Shown piece by piece: positions 1 to 7,169 of a stretch of 60,543 nt of DNA; position 1 is the first letter of the stretch, and each line of letters starts with the position of its first letter. The position numbers and the translations under genes were made by a program. The notes under the pieces are model-generated. The model was not told the DNA's origin and searched no databases. It worked only from the letters and a program-made list of their open reading frames with translations. Source of the DNA: a bacterium. GTDB taxonomy: Bacteria; Desulfobacterota; Deferrisomatia; Deferrisomatales; Deferrisomataceae. The DNA is taken from assembly GCA_027021615.1 (NCBI GenBank), contig JALUTY010000022.1:1-60543 (forward strand). Reading direction: 5' to 3'.

Positions 1-129
1 ACACTCAACTGGACCATCGCGTCTTCCCTCCTTGCCGCAGTTTCGTCGCTACGGCTCTGGAGGATGACGCGGTGGTCTTCTTCGTTCAAGGGCCCGTGCC
101 CTCTTACACCACGCATCTGGACTCTAATC

Positions 130-1623
130 TCACGGGTCCCCATGGGAGGGACGGAAGGGGGGGGCGGGAGGAGCTCCCGGCCCCCTTTTTATCGGTTTCG
201 TCGGAAGTTCGGTGTCCGGCGGAATCCACGCCTCCGGTCCCACGGCCGGCGAAGCGGTCAAAGGCGGGGAAAATCGCACTCGGTCGAGGGCGAACTTCTC
301 CTGGCCGGTTCCCCAGTTGGTATAGGTCACCTTCGGTTCGTCCCGGCCGTCCCAGATGCGTGAGAGATTTGCCTCGGGGCCGGCCTTTATCTCGGAGCGT
401 GTCTCCTCGTCCCAGTCGTTCTCGCTCACGTCCACCACGCCGGCTGCCTCGGGCAGTCCCCCGCTGAGCATCATGGGGTTGCGTGTGCTGCGCTCCCGGG
501 CCTTCCCCAGAGTGATCTTCTCCGAGCCCTGGCGCCGTTCCCAGTCGGCCGACATGAACCGACCCAACCTCACGTGCCAGTCGTTGTCGACAAACCGGTT
601 TCGTCGTACCTTCGGGTAGGACGAGAAGTCCAGGAATAGAGCGACTCCGTTCCTCTCAAACCGATTCCCCCGAATTTTCGCCCCGGACTTGTGGTCCAGC
701 CGAACGGCTTCCTCATTCCCGACGAATGCGTTGAACCTGAGAAGGGGCCCGCAGAACTGAGAGGCATCCACGCCTTTACCGTTTTTTTTGAACACGCTGG
801 CCTCCACGAGCGGGTGGCTCGTGGAGCGAGCCACGACGGCGATACTGTTCCCCTCGAACCGGCAAAAGGAGATCCGGGGGCTGCGTCGAGACTGACGCAA
901 GAACACCCCTGCGCCCGCGTTGTCGGCGAACGTGCAGCCTTCGAGGGCGGTGTCGCCGCTGTTGGTCTGACCATACCCGGTTTCGTTTTTTTCAAAGACC
1001 CCGTTTTCGATGGTGAGTCGCACCGAGTTCCCTGCTCCGACCCCCACCTTGTTCTCTCGAAACGTGGCCGCGTTCACCGTGACGAGCGCCCCATTGTCGG
1101 CCACGAGCCCCAGGTCGTTTCGCTCGAACCTGACGTCCCGCAGGACCGCCTGGGTGCGCATCTGGAGCCGGAGGGCCGTGGCGTTACCCCGAAACGACGA
1201 CTCGGTGATCACCACGGTCCCGGCCGTGGCGCCGACCACGGTGCCGCAGCCCTCGGCCTCGACCCAATGGAGCCGCACCATGGACCCGGGCAGGGCCATT
1301 TGGAACACCGCTTTCGAGGCCTCCCGGGTGCCGGTGATCCGGACGGGCGCCTCCTCCGTGCCCAGGAGGTAGGCCTTGCCCTGGACGAGTACGGTGCCCC
1401 TGGGCCCGGCCGCGATCTCGGTGCCGGCTTCGACGACGAGGGTCTGGCCGGGGCCTATGGTGACCGGCTCTCCGAGCTCCACCCGTCCCTCCCAGCGAAG
1501 TTGACCTTCCTCGGCCCGGGCGGTTGCGACCAGGGCCACGAGGCACGCCAGAGCTAGGAGCCCAGTCCGGCCTCCTGGCCTCCCAGCCTCCCCCCAGATT
1601 CCCCGAGAGAAGCCATCAACCAT
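130..1623 (-). CDS. Exported right-handed beta-helix protein
   Basis: The product has 497 residues. After a hydrophobic N-terminal segment ending ATARA (about residues 20-37) come many imperfect 20-25 residue turns rich in N, G, F and V, such as FRGNATAL and FERNDLGLV. This is the pattern of parallel beta-helix proteins of the NosD/CASH type. The C-terminal 100 residues leave the repeat pattern and are rich in proline. The ATG has AGGAGG nine bases upstream. The N-terminal codons overlap a GGAGGCTGG-type repeat, so the first 15 residues are uncertain. A second beta-helix protein is encoded at 7170-8135. An envelope location is likely; the ligand or substrate is unknown. Confidence 0.75.
   Translation of the reverse strand: MVDGFSRGIWGEAGRPGGRTGLLALACLVALVATARAEEGQLRWEGRVELGEPVTIGPGQTLVVEAGTEIAAGPRGTVLVQGKAYLLGTEEAPVRITGTREASKAVFQMALPGSMVRLHWVEAEGCGTVVGATAGTVVITESSFRGNATALRLQMRTQAVLRDVRFERNDLGLVADNGALVTVNAATFRENKVGVGAGNSVRLTIENGVFEKNETGYGQTNSGDTALEGCTFADNAGAGVFLRQSRRSPRISFCRFEGNSIAVVARSTSHPLVEASVFKKNGKGVDASQFCGPLLRFNAFVGNEEAVRLDHKSGAKIRGNRFERNGVALFLDFSSYPKVRRNRFVDNDWHVRLGRFMSADWERRQGSEKITLGKARERSTRNPMMLSGGLPEAAGVVDVSENDWDEETRSEIKAGPEANLSRIWDGRDEPKVTYTNWGTGQEKFALDRVRFSPPLTASPAVGPEAWIPPDTELPTKPIKRGPGAPPAPPFRPSHGDP
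1567..1597. repeat. Degenerate GGCTGGGA-type octamer repeat
   Basis: Short run of CCTCCTGGCCTCCCAGCCT type inside the first codons of the beta-helix gene. It is the same class as the cleaner arrays at 8056-8122, 10326-10361 and 19957-19990. Confidence 0.5.
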
Positions 1624-1898
1624 GTTGCAGGGCCTCCTTGGCCGTCCGGGCCCGCACCTCCCGGCAGGACCGGCGGTGGGGCCCGCCGTCGAGCCAGAGT
1701 ATGCGGGTCCGTGCGTTCCAGGCGTTTCGGTGTCGATCCTTCAGTTCGCTCATCACTCGGAGGATGTGGCCATAGCTCTCCGGTCGTGAGTCGAGGCCTT
1801 CGCATATCAGCAGCGCCTCCCACGTCCACGTCGTTCCCCGGCCGCTCCCATCCCAGCCAAAGGTCTGGGAACCGAACAGGTATGCGGCCGCCACGTCG
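1616..1898 (-). pseudogene. Remnant of MNT-type nucleotidyltransferase (antitoxin-like)
   Basis: On the minus strand the frame reading DVAAAYLFGSQTFGW (1855-1898) matches the GSxxxG nucleotide-binding segment of minimal nucleotidyltransferases. The following acidic motif (ERPGNDVDVGG, 1819-1855) is only found in another reading frame, so a frameshift separates the two. The remainder of the open frame (to 1616) reads MSELKDRHRNAW and onward; I do not recognise it. A HEPN remnant lies next to it on the opposite strand. Alternatively 1616-1894 could be a small unrelated gene with a GTG start. Confidence 0.45.
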
Positions 1899-2061
1899 GG
1901 GTCGTCGCCCCCACGGCGACGACGGTCTACCCGGCGGTCGCAATGTCAGGTGTGGGGTGAGCCGTGGGTCTCCCGCCGTGAGATGTTGGCGACACGGAAT
2001 GGGAGTATAATACGCGCGAGGCAGGTAAGACCCAAGCTGCCAGCGAGCAGAAACGGCGGCG

Positions 2062-2285
2062 ATGCTGGTGACGCGGCTGCTCAACAAGCTGCCTCTGCCG
2101 GTTCCGGGCGAGCTGGCGAACAAGGCGAAAGTGCTCAACGGTTACTGCATCCCAACCCGCTACCCCAACGGCCGCACGGCCGGGGGCGCTGGCGGAGCAT
2201 TTATGGCCCCCTCCACGGCGGGCCGGCGGTGAACTATGCCCATGAGATCGCAGCGTTCACCCGTCCTGAACTGGCCCGGGCCTGA
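2062..2285 (+). pseudogene. Remnant of HEPN-domain protein (toxin-like)
   Basis: The frame from the ATG at 2062 encodes a segment ending AKVLNGYCIPTRYPNGR, which is the characteristic C-terminal YxxTRYPxG region of HEPN proteins. The expected continuation, YGPLHGGPAVNYAHEIAAFT, is found only after a frame change between about 2175 and 2200, in the frame that stops at 2285. The N-terminal half, including the Rx4-6H-containing helix, is missing, so this is a broken gene. A perfect TATAAT stands at 2006-2011 but has no good -35 partner. HEPN and MNT genes usually form a co-oriented toxin-antitoxin pair; here the MNT remnant points the other way, suggesting rearrangement. Confidence 0.7.
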
Positions 2286-2463
2286 GGAGGTTCTGGGCGG
2301 CCTGCGGAGCTGGGTCCGGGGAGGGGCGGTCCGGCACCCCGAGCTCCCGCGCCTGGGCGATCTCGGATCCTCCGCACTCGACGGCGTGATGAGAGGCGAG
2401 GTCCGTTGGGTGTGGTCGCCCCCTTCCCGTAACCCCTGATCGTCCCGGCGGGTACCCCCTTCC

Positions 2464-3450
2464 GTGTTGGCCCGAGTCTTCCTCCTCAGCGCCTTTTGCG
2501 CCGCTGTCCTCTGGGCGACGGCAGCCTGCCGCTCGCCGGTGGACCGGGTGTTCGCCTTGCCCTTGGTTCGTCCTCCCGTGGAGGCGGAGTGGGAGGCGGC
2601 GGTGCCTCTACGCGTCCAGGCCGCGGGGGGGCGCACCACCCGTGCGAACGAAGCCTCGGTCGATGCCGACACGGTGCACAAGGCCACGGCATCGTGCCAC
2701 CACGGCACCCAGGCCCCGCCGGTGGACCTGGAGGTACGAGCGTTCTACACGCCGGAGCGGGTCTACCTCCGGCTCACCTGGTCGGACCCGACGCTGCACC
2801 GAGGGCCGGGGTGGATCTGGGACGGGAGCTCGTGGCGGCGGGGACCGTCGGGGCAGGATGGGGTGGCGATCCTCTGGGGGGCGGGAGCGGAAGGGTTCAC
2901 CTGCGCGAGGGCCTGCCACCTGGCGGACTTCCGCATGGCCGGAGTCCGAGCCTTTGCCGACTACCGGATGTCCACGCCCGAGGCATGGGGACGGTTGGAC
3001 CTGTGGGAGTGGAAGGCCGGGTGGGGCGGTCTGGCCGGCGTGGCCGACGATTTGTCCCTCGGCCCGGAAGGGCGCGGGCCCGACGTGCCGGGCGAGCGCT
3101 TTATGGAGAATCGGGCTCCGGACGCGGACGGGCCCCTGCTGGCTCCGGATCCGGAGCCCGGGGCTGAGGCCCCGGCCTTCGTGGACCGGGCTTCCCCGTC
3201 CGGCCGCACCGAGGTGGAGGCCGAGGGCAGGTGGGTCGCTGGGCGGTGGATCGTGACGTTCAGCCGGGATCTTCGGGGAACGGATCCGGGGGACGTGGTG
3301 CTGGAGCCGGGTGCCGTGTACCCGGTGGGGATCGCTCTCCTCGACGGCGTCAGCGAGGATCACACCGCGGTGGCCGAACCGGTGCGCATCTGGCTGGTGC
3401 CGCGGAAGAGGTTGCTTCCGGAGGTCGGTACAGCAGGCCCCGGTCTTTGA
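2464..3450 (+). CDS. Periplasmic haem-binding protein, ethylbenzene-dehydrogenase gamma-like
   Basis: The product has 328 residues with a GTG start and an N-terminal hydrophobic segment ending ATAAC, possibly a lipoprotein signal. The body resembles the beta-sandwich haem domain shared by ethylbenzene dehydrogenase gamma subunits and cytochrome c-552/DMSO-reductase partners (LEVRAFYTPERVYLRLTWSD, GQDGVAILWG). Two Cys-His clusters are visible, SCHHG near residue 78 and CARACH near 146; the second is a CxxxCH variant of a haem c site. The family normally passes electrons to or from a periplasmic molybdoenzyme, but no such enzyme is encoded here. It is first in a rightward set of four envelope genes. 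No clear Shine-Dalgarno was seen. Confidence 0.72.
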   Translation: MLARVFLLSAFCAAVLWATAACRSPVDRVFALPLVRPPVEAEWEAAVPLRVQAAGGRTTRANEASVDADTVHKATASCHHGTQAPPVDLEVRAFYTPERVYLRLTWSDPTLHRGPGWIWDGSSWRRGPSGQDGVAILWGAGAEGFTCARACHLADFRMAGVRAFADYRMSTPEAWGRLDLWEWKAGWGGLAGVADDLSLGPEGRGPDVPGERFMENRAPDADGPLLAPDPEPGAEAPAFVDRASPSGRTEVEAEGRWVAGRWIVTFSRDLRGTDPGDVVLEPGAVYPVGIALLDGVSEDHTAVAEPVRIWLVPRKRLLPEVGTAGPGL

Positions 3451-3517
3451 GCCGGAATGTGCGGGATCTGATACCCCGGCCCGAACGTGAGGGGATGATG
3501 TTGCGAAAAGGGGTGCC

Positions 3518-4255
3518 ATGAGCCGACGAACCCTGTTTCTCCTGGTTCTCGTTTTGTCCACGATCGCGGGGGGCTGCTCAACCTCGGAATGGGACCAGAA
3601 CACCCTCACCAAGGTCCGAGGAACGGTCTACGCACCAGCGGCCGGGGTGGTCCTGGATGTGTACAAGCCGGGCATGGACCTGCGGGGTCCTCCGTACCTG
3701 CAGTTGGGACCCCTGGACGACGGCGGATTCGAGATGGGGTTACCCCCCGGAGAGTACCTGCTGGTGGCGCGTCGCCGGGCGAGCGGGGAGAAGACCGGTC
3801 CGGTTCGGTCCGGGGACCTCAAGAGCGACCCGGTGCGGATCACCGTGGAGGCCGGCAGGCCCGTGGATCTGCCGATATTGGCCTACATAAAGCAGGGTAA
3901 CGCCAAGCAGCCGCTGGGCACGTCCGCAGGGTGGACCACGGGGATCCGGGGCCGTGTGGTGGATGCCGAGGGCAAGCCGGTGGAGGGGGTGCGGATCCAC
4001 GTGTACGACCACATTCAGATGTCGGAGCGGCCCAAATTCGTGTCGGCCAAGACCGGGCCAGACGGCCGCTACGAGGTGAAGCTCCCCGAGGGCGGTACGT
4101 ACTACGTCTGCGCCCGAAACCGCTACGGCGGCCCCCCCGAGGTGGGTGAGCTCTACGGTCGGTACGACCGGGGCACCGTGGACCCGTCGGCCGTGATCGT
4201 GCCCGAGGGCCAGGTGGTGACCGGTGTGGACATCACGGTGCACAAGGTATGGTAA
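3518..4255 (+). CDS. Lipoprotein with two carboxypeptidase-regulatory-like domains
   Basis: The 245 residue product starts with a lipoprotein signal peptide (STIAGGC, Cys about 20). It has two transthyretin-like beta-sandwich modules, about residues 30-120 and 140-245. Each has the typical G-x-V-x-D-x-x-G-x-P-V and PxGxYxLVARxR strands. The first ends with the segment GPVRSGD shared with the paralogue at 8125-9162. The second ends with a GGPPEVGE motif shared by the set. It lies 67 nt after the haem protein gene, and a HEAT-repeat lipoprotein gene follows. It probably forms a surface or periplasmic scaffold; no catalytic residues are evident. Confidence 0.75.
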   Translation: MSRRTLFLLVLVLSTIAGGCSTSEWDQNTLTKVRGTVYAPAAGVVLDVYKPGMDLRGPPYLQLGPLDDGGFEMGLPPGEYLLVARRRASGEKTGPVRSGDLKSDPVRITVEAGRPVDLPILAYIKQGNAKQPLGTSAGWTTGIRGRVVDAEGKPVEGVRIHVYDHIQMSERPKFVSAKTGPDGRYEVKLPEGGTYYVCARNRYGGPPEVGELYGRYDRGTVDPSAVIVPEGQVVTGVDITVHKVW

Positions 4256-4263
4256 GGGCGGCC

Positions 4264-4312
4264 GGGAGGCTCGGAGGCCGGAGGCGTCACCCGTCACCCG
4301 TCACCCGTCACG
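4264..4312. repeat. Tandem heptamer array (GTCACCC) next to GGAGGC repeats
   Basis: Between the stop of the upstream lipoprotein gene and the next start are three consecutive GTCACCC units plus a partial fourth (4286-4311). They are preceded by GGAGGC-like units (4264-4285). The region lies just upstream of the ribosome-binding site of the HEAT-repeat gene. Confidence 0.85.
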
Positions 4313-4338
4313 ACTCTAAGACTGGGGAGCTGAAAAGC

Positions 4339-5259
4339 TTGACAGGTGCCCGGCGACCATCGCTCGTTCTCGCCTCCCTCCTTTTGCTCCTCGTCGCCTG
4401 CGGGGTTCCCCGGACCGTGCCCGTGGAGGAGTTGGCCCAGGCGGCCCGCGCGGGGGATTCGGACGCGGCCGCGGACCTGGTGGGTCGGATGGGCCGGCCC
4501 TGGGACGAGCAGACCCGGTCCGAGGCGTACAAGGCCGTTTTATCCCTGCCAGAGGACGTGGTGGAGGCCCGGGTTCGCGAGGCGTGCCGGTCCCGGGACC
4601 CGGTGCTCCGGGAGCACGCCCTGGCCGTGGCCGGGAACCGGAAGTGGTCCTGGGCGTTCGACGCGGCCGAGGATGCCCTGGTGGACCAGGCGTTCCCGCG
4701 CCGGTATGTGGGAGCCTGGGTGCTGGGCGAGCTAGACCGGTCCGACGCGGCTCCGGTCTTGGTGGCCGCCCTGGCCCAAGGGGGGGATGTGGCCCGCGAG
4801 GTCACCCGGACCTTGGTGAAGCTGGGGAAGGCCGCCGTTCCGGCGATTCTGGAGGTCATGCCCGGGTTGCCGGCCGAGGCCCGGCTCCAGGCGGTACTCG
4901 CCCTGGGGGACATCCGGGACCGCCGCGCCGGGCCCCTTCTGGTGGAGGCCCTAGCCGACCCGTCCACCCGGTCCGCCGCGGCCTGGGCCCTGGGCATGCT
5001 GGGCGATTCGACCTACGCGGAGGACCTGCTGCCGCTCCTGGACGACCCGGACTGGCGCGTGCGGATGGAGGCGGCCCGGGCGCTGGGGGTGCTGGAGGCC
5101 GACCGGGCGGACGCGGACCTCGACCGGCTGCGCCGGGACGATCCGGTAGCCGCGGTGCGGGAGTGGGCGGCCCGCAGCCTCGCCCTGATCCGGAAGACCC
5201 CCCAGACCTTTCCGGACGAAACCGGCCGCCAGCGGCTTCCCGACAACGTGTATCGGTGA
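4339..5259 (+). CDS. HEAT-repeat lipoprotein
   Basis: With the TTG start at 4339 the product has 306 residues. This start is preferred because a GGGGAGC ribosome-binding site precedes it and it gives a clean lipoprotein signal (LLLLLVACG). An upstream ATG at 4249 would translate the repeat array. From about residue 60 to 300 there are helix-pair repeats such as PLLVEALADPSTRSAAAWAL and LLPLLDDPDWRVRMEAARAL, typical of HEAT/PBS-lyase repeats. Such repeats bind other proteins. It is third in the rightward envelope set and is followed by a NapH-like polyferredoxin gene. Confidence 0.8.
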   Translation: MTGARRPSLVLASLLLLLVACGVPRTVPVEELAQAARAGDSDAAADLVGRMGRPWDEQTRSEAYKAVLSLPEDVVEARVREACRSRDPVLREHALAVAGNRKWSWAFDAAEDALVDQAFPRRYVGAWVLGELDRSDAAPVLVAALAQGGDVAREVTRTLVKLGKAAVPAILEVMPGLPAEARLQAVLALGDIRDRRAGPLLVEALADPSTRSAAAWALGMLGDSTYAEDLLPLLDDPDWRVRMEAARALGVLEADRADADLDRLRRDDPVAAVREWAARSLALIRKTPQTFPDETGRQRLPDNVYR

Positions 5260-5262
5260 GGA

Positions 5263-5322
5263 GAGGCTAGAAAGCTGGAAGCCCCCATCGGCCGCACGTC
5301 CCAACGTCCTAACGTCCCAACG
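5263..5322. repeat. Short tandem repeat spacer (AAGCTGGAAGC and CGTCCCAACGTCCTAA classes)
   Basis: The spacer has GGCTAGAAAGCTGGAAGC units (5264-5282) and then CGTCCCAACGTCCTAACGTC units (5296-5322), three approximate 9-mers. It ends right at the GGAG ribosome-binding site of the next gene. The same 9-mer class recurs, in either orientation, at 17762, 19809 and 25680. Confidence 0.85.
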
Positions 5323-5333
5323 GAGTCTTTTGT

Positions 5334-6776
5334 TTGCCGAAGTTCCCTATCGACCTGCTCCAGCACCCCCCGACCCGTCCGCTGCTGCGGCCCGCAGGAG
5401 CTCAGACCGCTGTGCGGGTTGTGCTCCTGGTCGGGTACGTGGCGCTGGCGGCCCTGGGATGGGGGCGGGACGCGATTCCCGGCGTGCCCGACCTGCACCC
5501 TCGGGCGTACACCCACGCCACCACGCTTTTGTTCTGGGTGTTCTGGTTCATGGGGTTGGTGCTGGTGGTGCCGGTGCTCGGCCGGGCCTGGTGCGGGGTA
5601 TGCCCCCTGGGGTGGATGACCGATGCCGTGGGCCGGCGGGGGGTGGGGCTTCCGTGGCCCCGGTGGATCTCCCGGGGATGGGGGGCCCTGGTCGTGTTTG
5701 GACTCGGCGTCGGCGCGGTGGTGGGAACGCGGGCGAACCTGAGCCCCCATGTCACGGCGGTGCTCGTGACCGGGGTGGGAACCCTGGCCTTGGCCTCGGC
5801 CCTGCTGTGGCGGCGCAGCGCGTTCTGCCGGGGGCTGTGCCCGGTGGGCGCGGTGCTCGCCCTGTACGGCCGGCACGCTCCGGTGGCGGTGGGGCCCAAG
5901 GATCCGGGGGCGTGCCGCGCGTGCGGCCGGGCGTGTGTGGCCACGGCCCCAGAGTGGCGGCGTTCGGACTGGGGTCGGTGGGTGTGGTTCCACCGCTGGG
6001 ACCGGGGAGGGTGCCCCGTGGCCCTGGAGCCGGGCCGCATGGATGCCGCGGAGTGCCTCCTGTGCCTGCGGTGCCTGCGGCGGTGTCCCGGGGAGAACCT
6101 GGCGTTGTGGTGGGGCCGCCGGCCCTCTTCCGGGGACCTCGGTCCGGCCCGGGCGGTGTTCCTTGGCCTCCTGCTGGGGCTGGTGACCTTGGCCCTCTAC
6201 CGGACCTGGCCCGCAGCCGAGGTGGCGCTCACCCCGGGGGTCCGCCCGCCCGCGTGGCTGCGCAGCGCCTGGATAGGGGTGGTGGTGCCGGCGTTCCTCC
6301 TGGCCGTTCCCGCGGCCCTGGGCCGGACGGCGCTCTGGCTGGGGGGACGCCCCGAATCGCCGCCCGCTGGGGTCCGGCCGGGGCACGCCCCCCGGACGCG
6401 ACCGTTCGGGTGGCGGTCGGTCCTACCGGCGTTCGTGGGGCCGGTGCTTGGGGCCCACGGGGCACTCGCTCTGGTCAAGCTGAACGCCAAGGCGGGGTAC
6501 CTGCCCTACCTCGCGTACGATCCCCTGGGGGCCGAGACCTACCTGGCCGTGCACGTGTCCCGGGCTCTTGCGAAGCCCGATCTCCTGGTTCCCCTGGCCG
6601 TGCTCCGGTGGTTGGCCCTCGGGATCCTCGGCCTGGGCATCCTGGGCGGGGCCCGGGTGCTCGTCCGCCGGTGGCACAGCCCGGAGACCCGGCAGGAGGC
6701 CCTGTGGTACCTGCCCTCCTGGCTCCTGGTCTCCGGGGGGCTGGCGGCGGCGCTGTGGCATTGGCTGGGGGGGTAG
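5334..6776 (+). CDS. NapH/NosR-type membrane polyferredoxin
   Basis: The product has 480 residues and starts at TTG with GGAG eight bases upstream. Several membrane segments are apparent (near residues 25-45, 60-85, 115-135, 140-160, 265-285, 310-330, 425-450 and 460-480). CGVCPLG (about 89) and CRGLCPVG (about 165) are the motifs of 4Fe-4S membrane proteins of the NapH/MauN family. A soluble loop adds CRACGRAC and CLLCLRCLRRCPG clusters. Such proteins carry electrons between the quinone pool and periplasmic partners. The neighbouring haem protein and beta-helix proteins resemble accessory parts of nos-like systems, but no nosZ or napA is present. Which redox pathway it serves is unknown. Confidence 0.82.
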   Translation: MPKFPIDLLQHPPTRPLLRPAGAQTAVRVVLLVGYVALAALGWGRDAIPGVPDLHPRAYTHATTLLFWVFWFMGLVLVVPVLGRAWCGVCPLGWMTDAVGRRGVGLPWPRWISRGWGALVVFGLGVGAVVGTRANLSPHVTAVLVTGVGTLALASALLWRRSAFCRGLCPVGAVLALYGRHAPVAVGPKDPGACRACGRACVATAPEWRRSDWGRWVWFHRWDRGGCPVALEPGRMDAAECLLCLRCLRRCPGENLALWWGRRPSSGDLGPARAVFLGLLLGLVTLALYRTWPAAEVALTPGVRPPAWLRSAWIGVVVPAFLLAVPAALGRTALWLGGRPESPPAGVRPGHAPRTRPFGWRSVLPAFVGPVLGAHGALALVKLNAKAGYLPYLAYDPLGAETYLAVHVSRALAKPDLLVPLAVLRWLALGILGLGILGGARVLVRRWHSPETRQEALWYLPSWLLVSGGLAAALWHWLGG

Positions 6777-6790
6777 GGAGGAGGGCCGCC

Positions 6791-6860
6791 GGTCGCAGGT
6801 CGTTCGTCGTTCGCTACCAGCCCCATTCCGGGGAGCAACCGACCGGCGACCTGCGACGAG
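6791..6860. repeat. Inverted repeat with GTCGTTCGTCGTTCG units
   Basis: GTCGCAGGTCG (6792-6802) is answered by CGACCTGCGAC (6848-6858). GTCGTTCGTCGTTCG microsatellite-like units lie beside the left arm. It lies after the stop of the NapH-like gene and may act as a weak transcriptional end. Confidence 0.55.
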
Positions 6861-6890
6861 CGATGGACGGACTCCCGGCCGCCTCATAGC

Positions 6891-7165
6891 AAGTTGCGTT
6901 CAAAGCCATCAGACCTCTGAACCGGCGGGGCAAGGGGCCTGGTGGAGCGCCGGGCGTGGCTCCTACAGTCGCTGCACCCGGCACTCAGCCGATGTTTGCC
7001 TCGCGACAATCCCGAACATGCCTTGTCAACGTTCGCTTTTCCAGCGCCCAAGGAGCATAGGGCTGAGTGCCGGGTGCGGCGTAAGTCGGATGCTGCACTC
7101 ACGCACGGCCGGAACCAGGCCCCTTGCCCCGGCCCCCCGGATGGATCTTGGTTTGAACGCAACTT
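6891..7165. repeat. Dispersed hairpin element, copy 1
   Basis: Outer arms AAGTTGCGTTCAAA (6891-6904) and TTTGAACGCAACTT (7152-7165) are perfect complements. Inside, GGGGCAAGGGGCCTGGT (6927-6943) pairs with ACCAGGCCCCTTGCCCC (7114-7130). An asymmetric loop of GGAGC (6944-6948) and CGGA (7110-7113) follows. Then comes a 10 bp helix with one mismatch, 6949-6958 with 7100-7109. A further 17 bp inner stem pairs 6974-6990 with 7061-7077. The element fills the gap between two convergent genes. No protein is encoded in it. Copies at 27615-27801 and 50210-50400 keep the loop but change both arms together. Confidence 0.85.
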
Positions 7166-7169
7166 GGTA

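Noticed and set aside
72-467. Plus-strand frame at the left window edge beginning MVFFVQGPVPS
   Set aside because: The first 50 residues look protein-like, but it turns into arginine/proline-rich antisense of the beta-helix gene and no family is recognisable.
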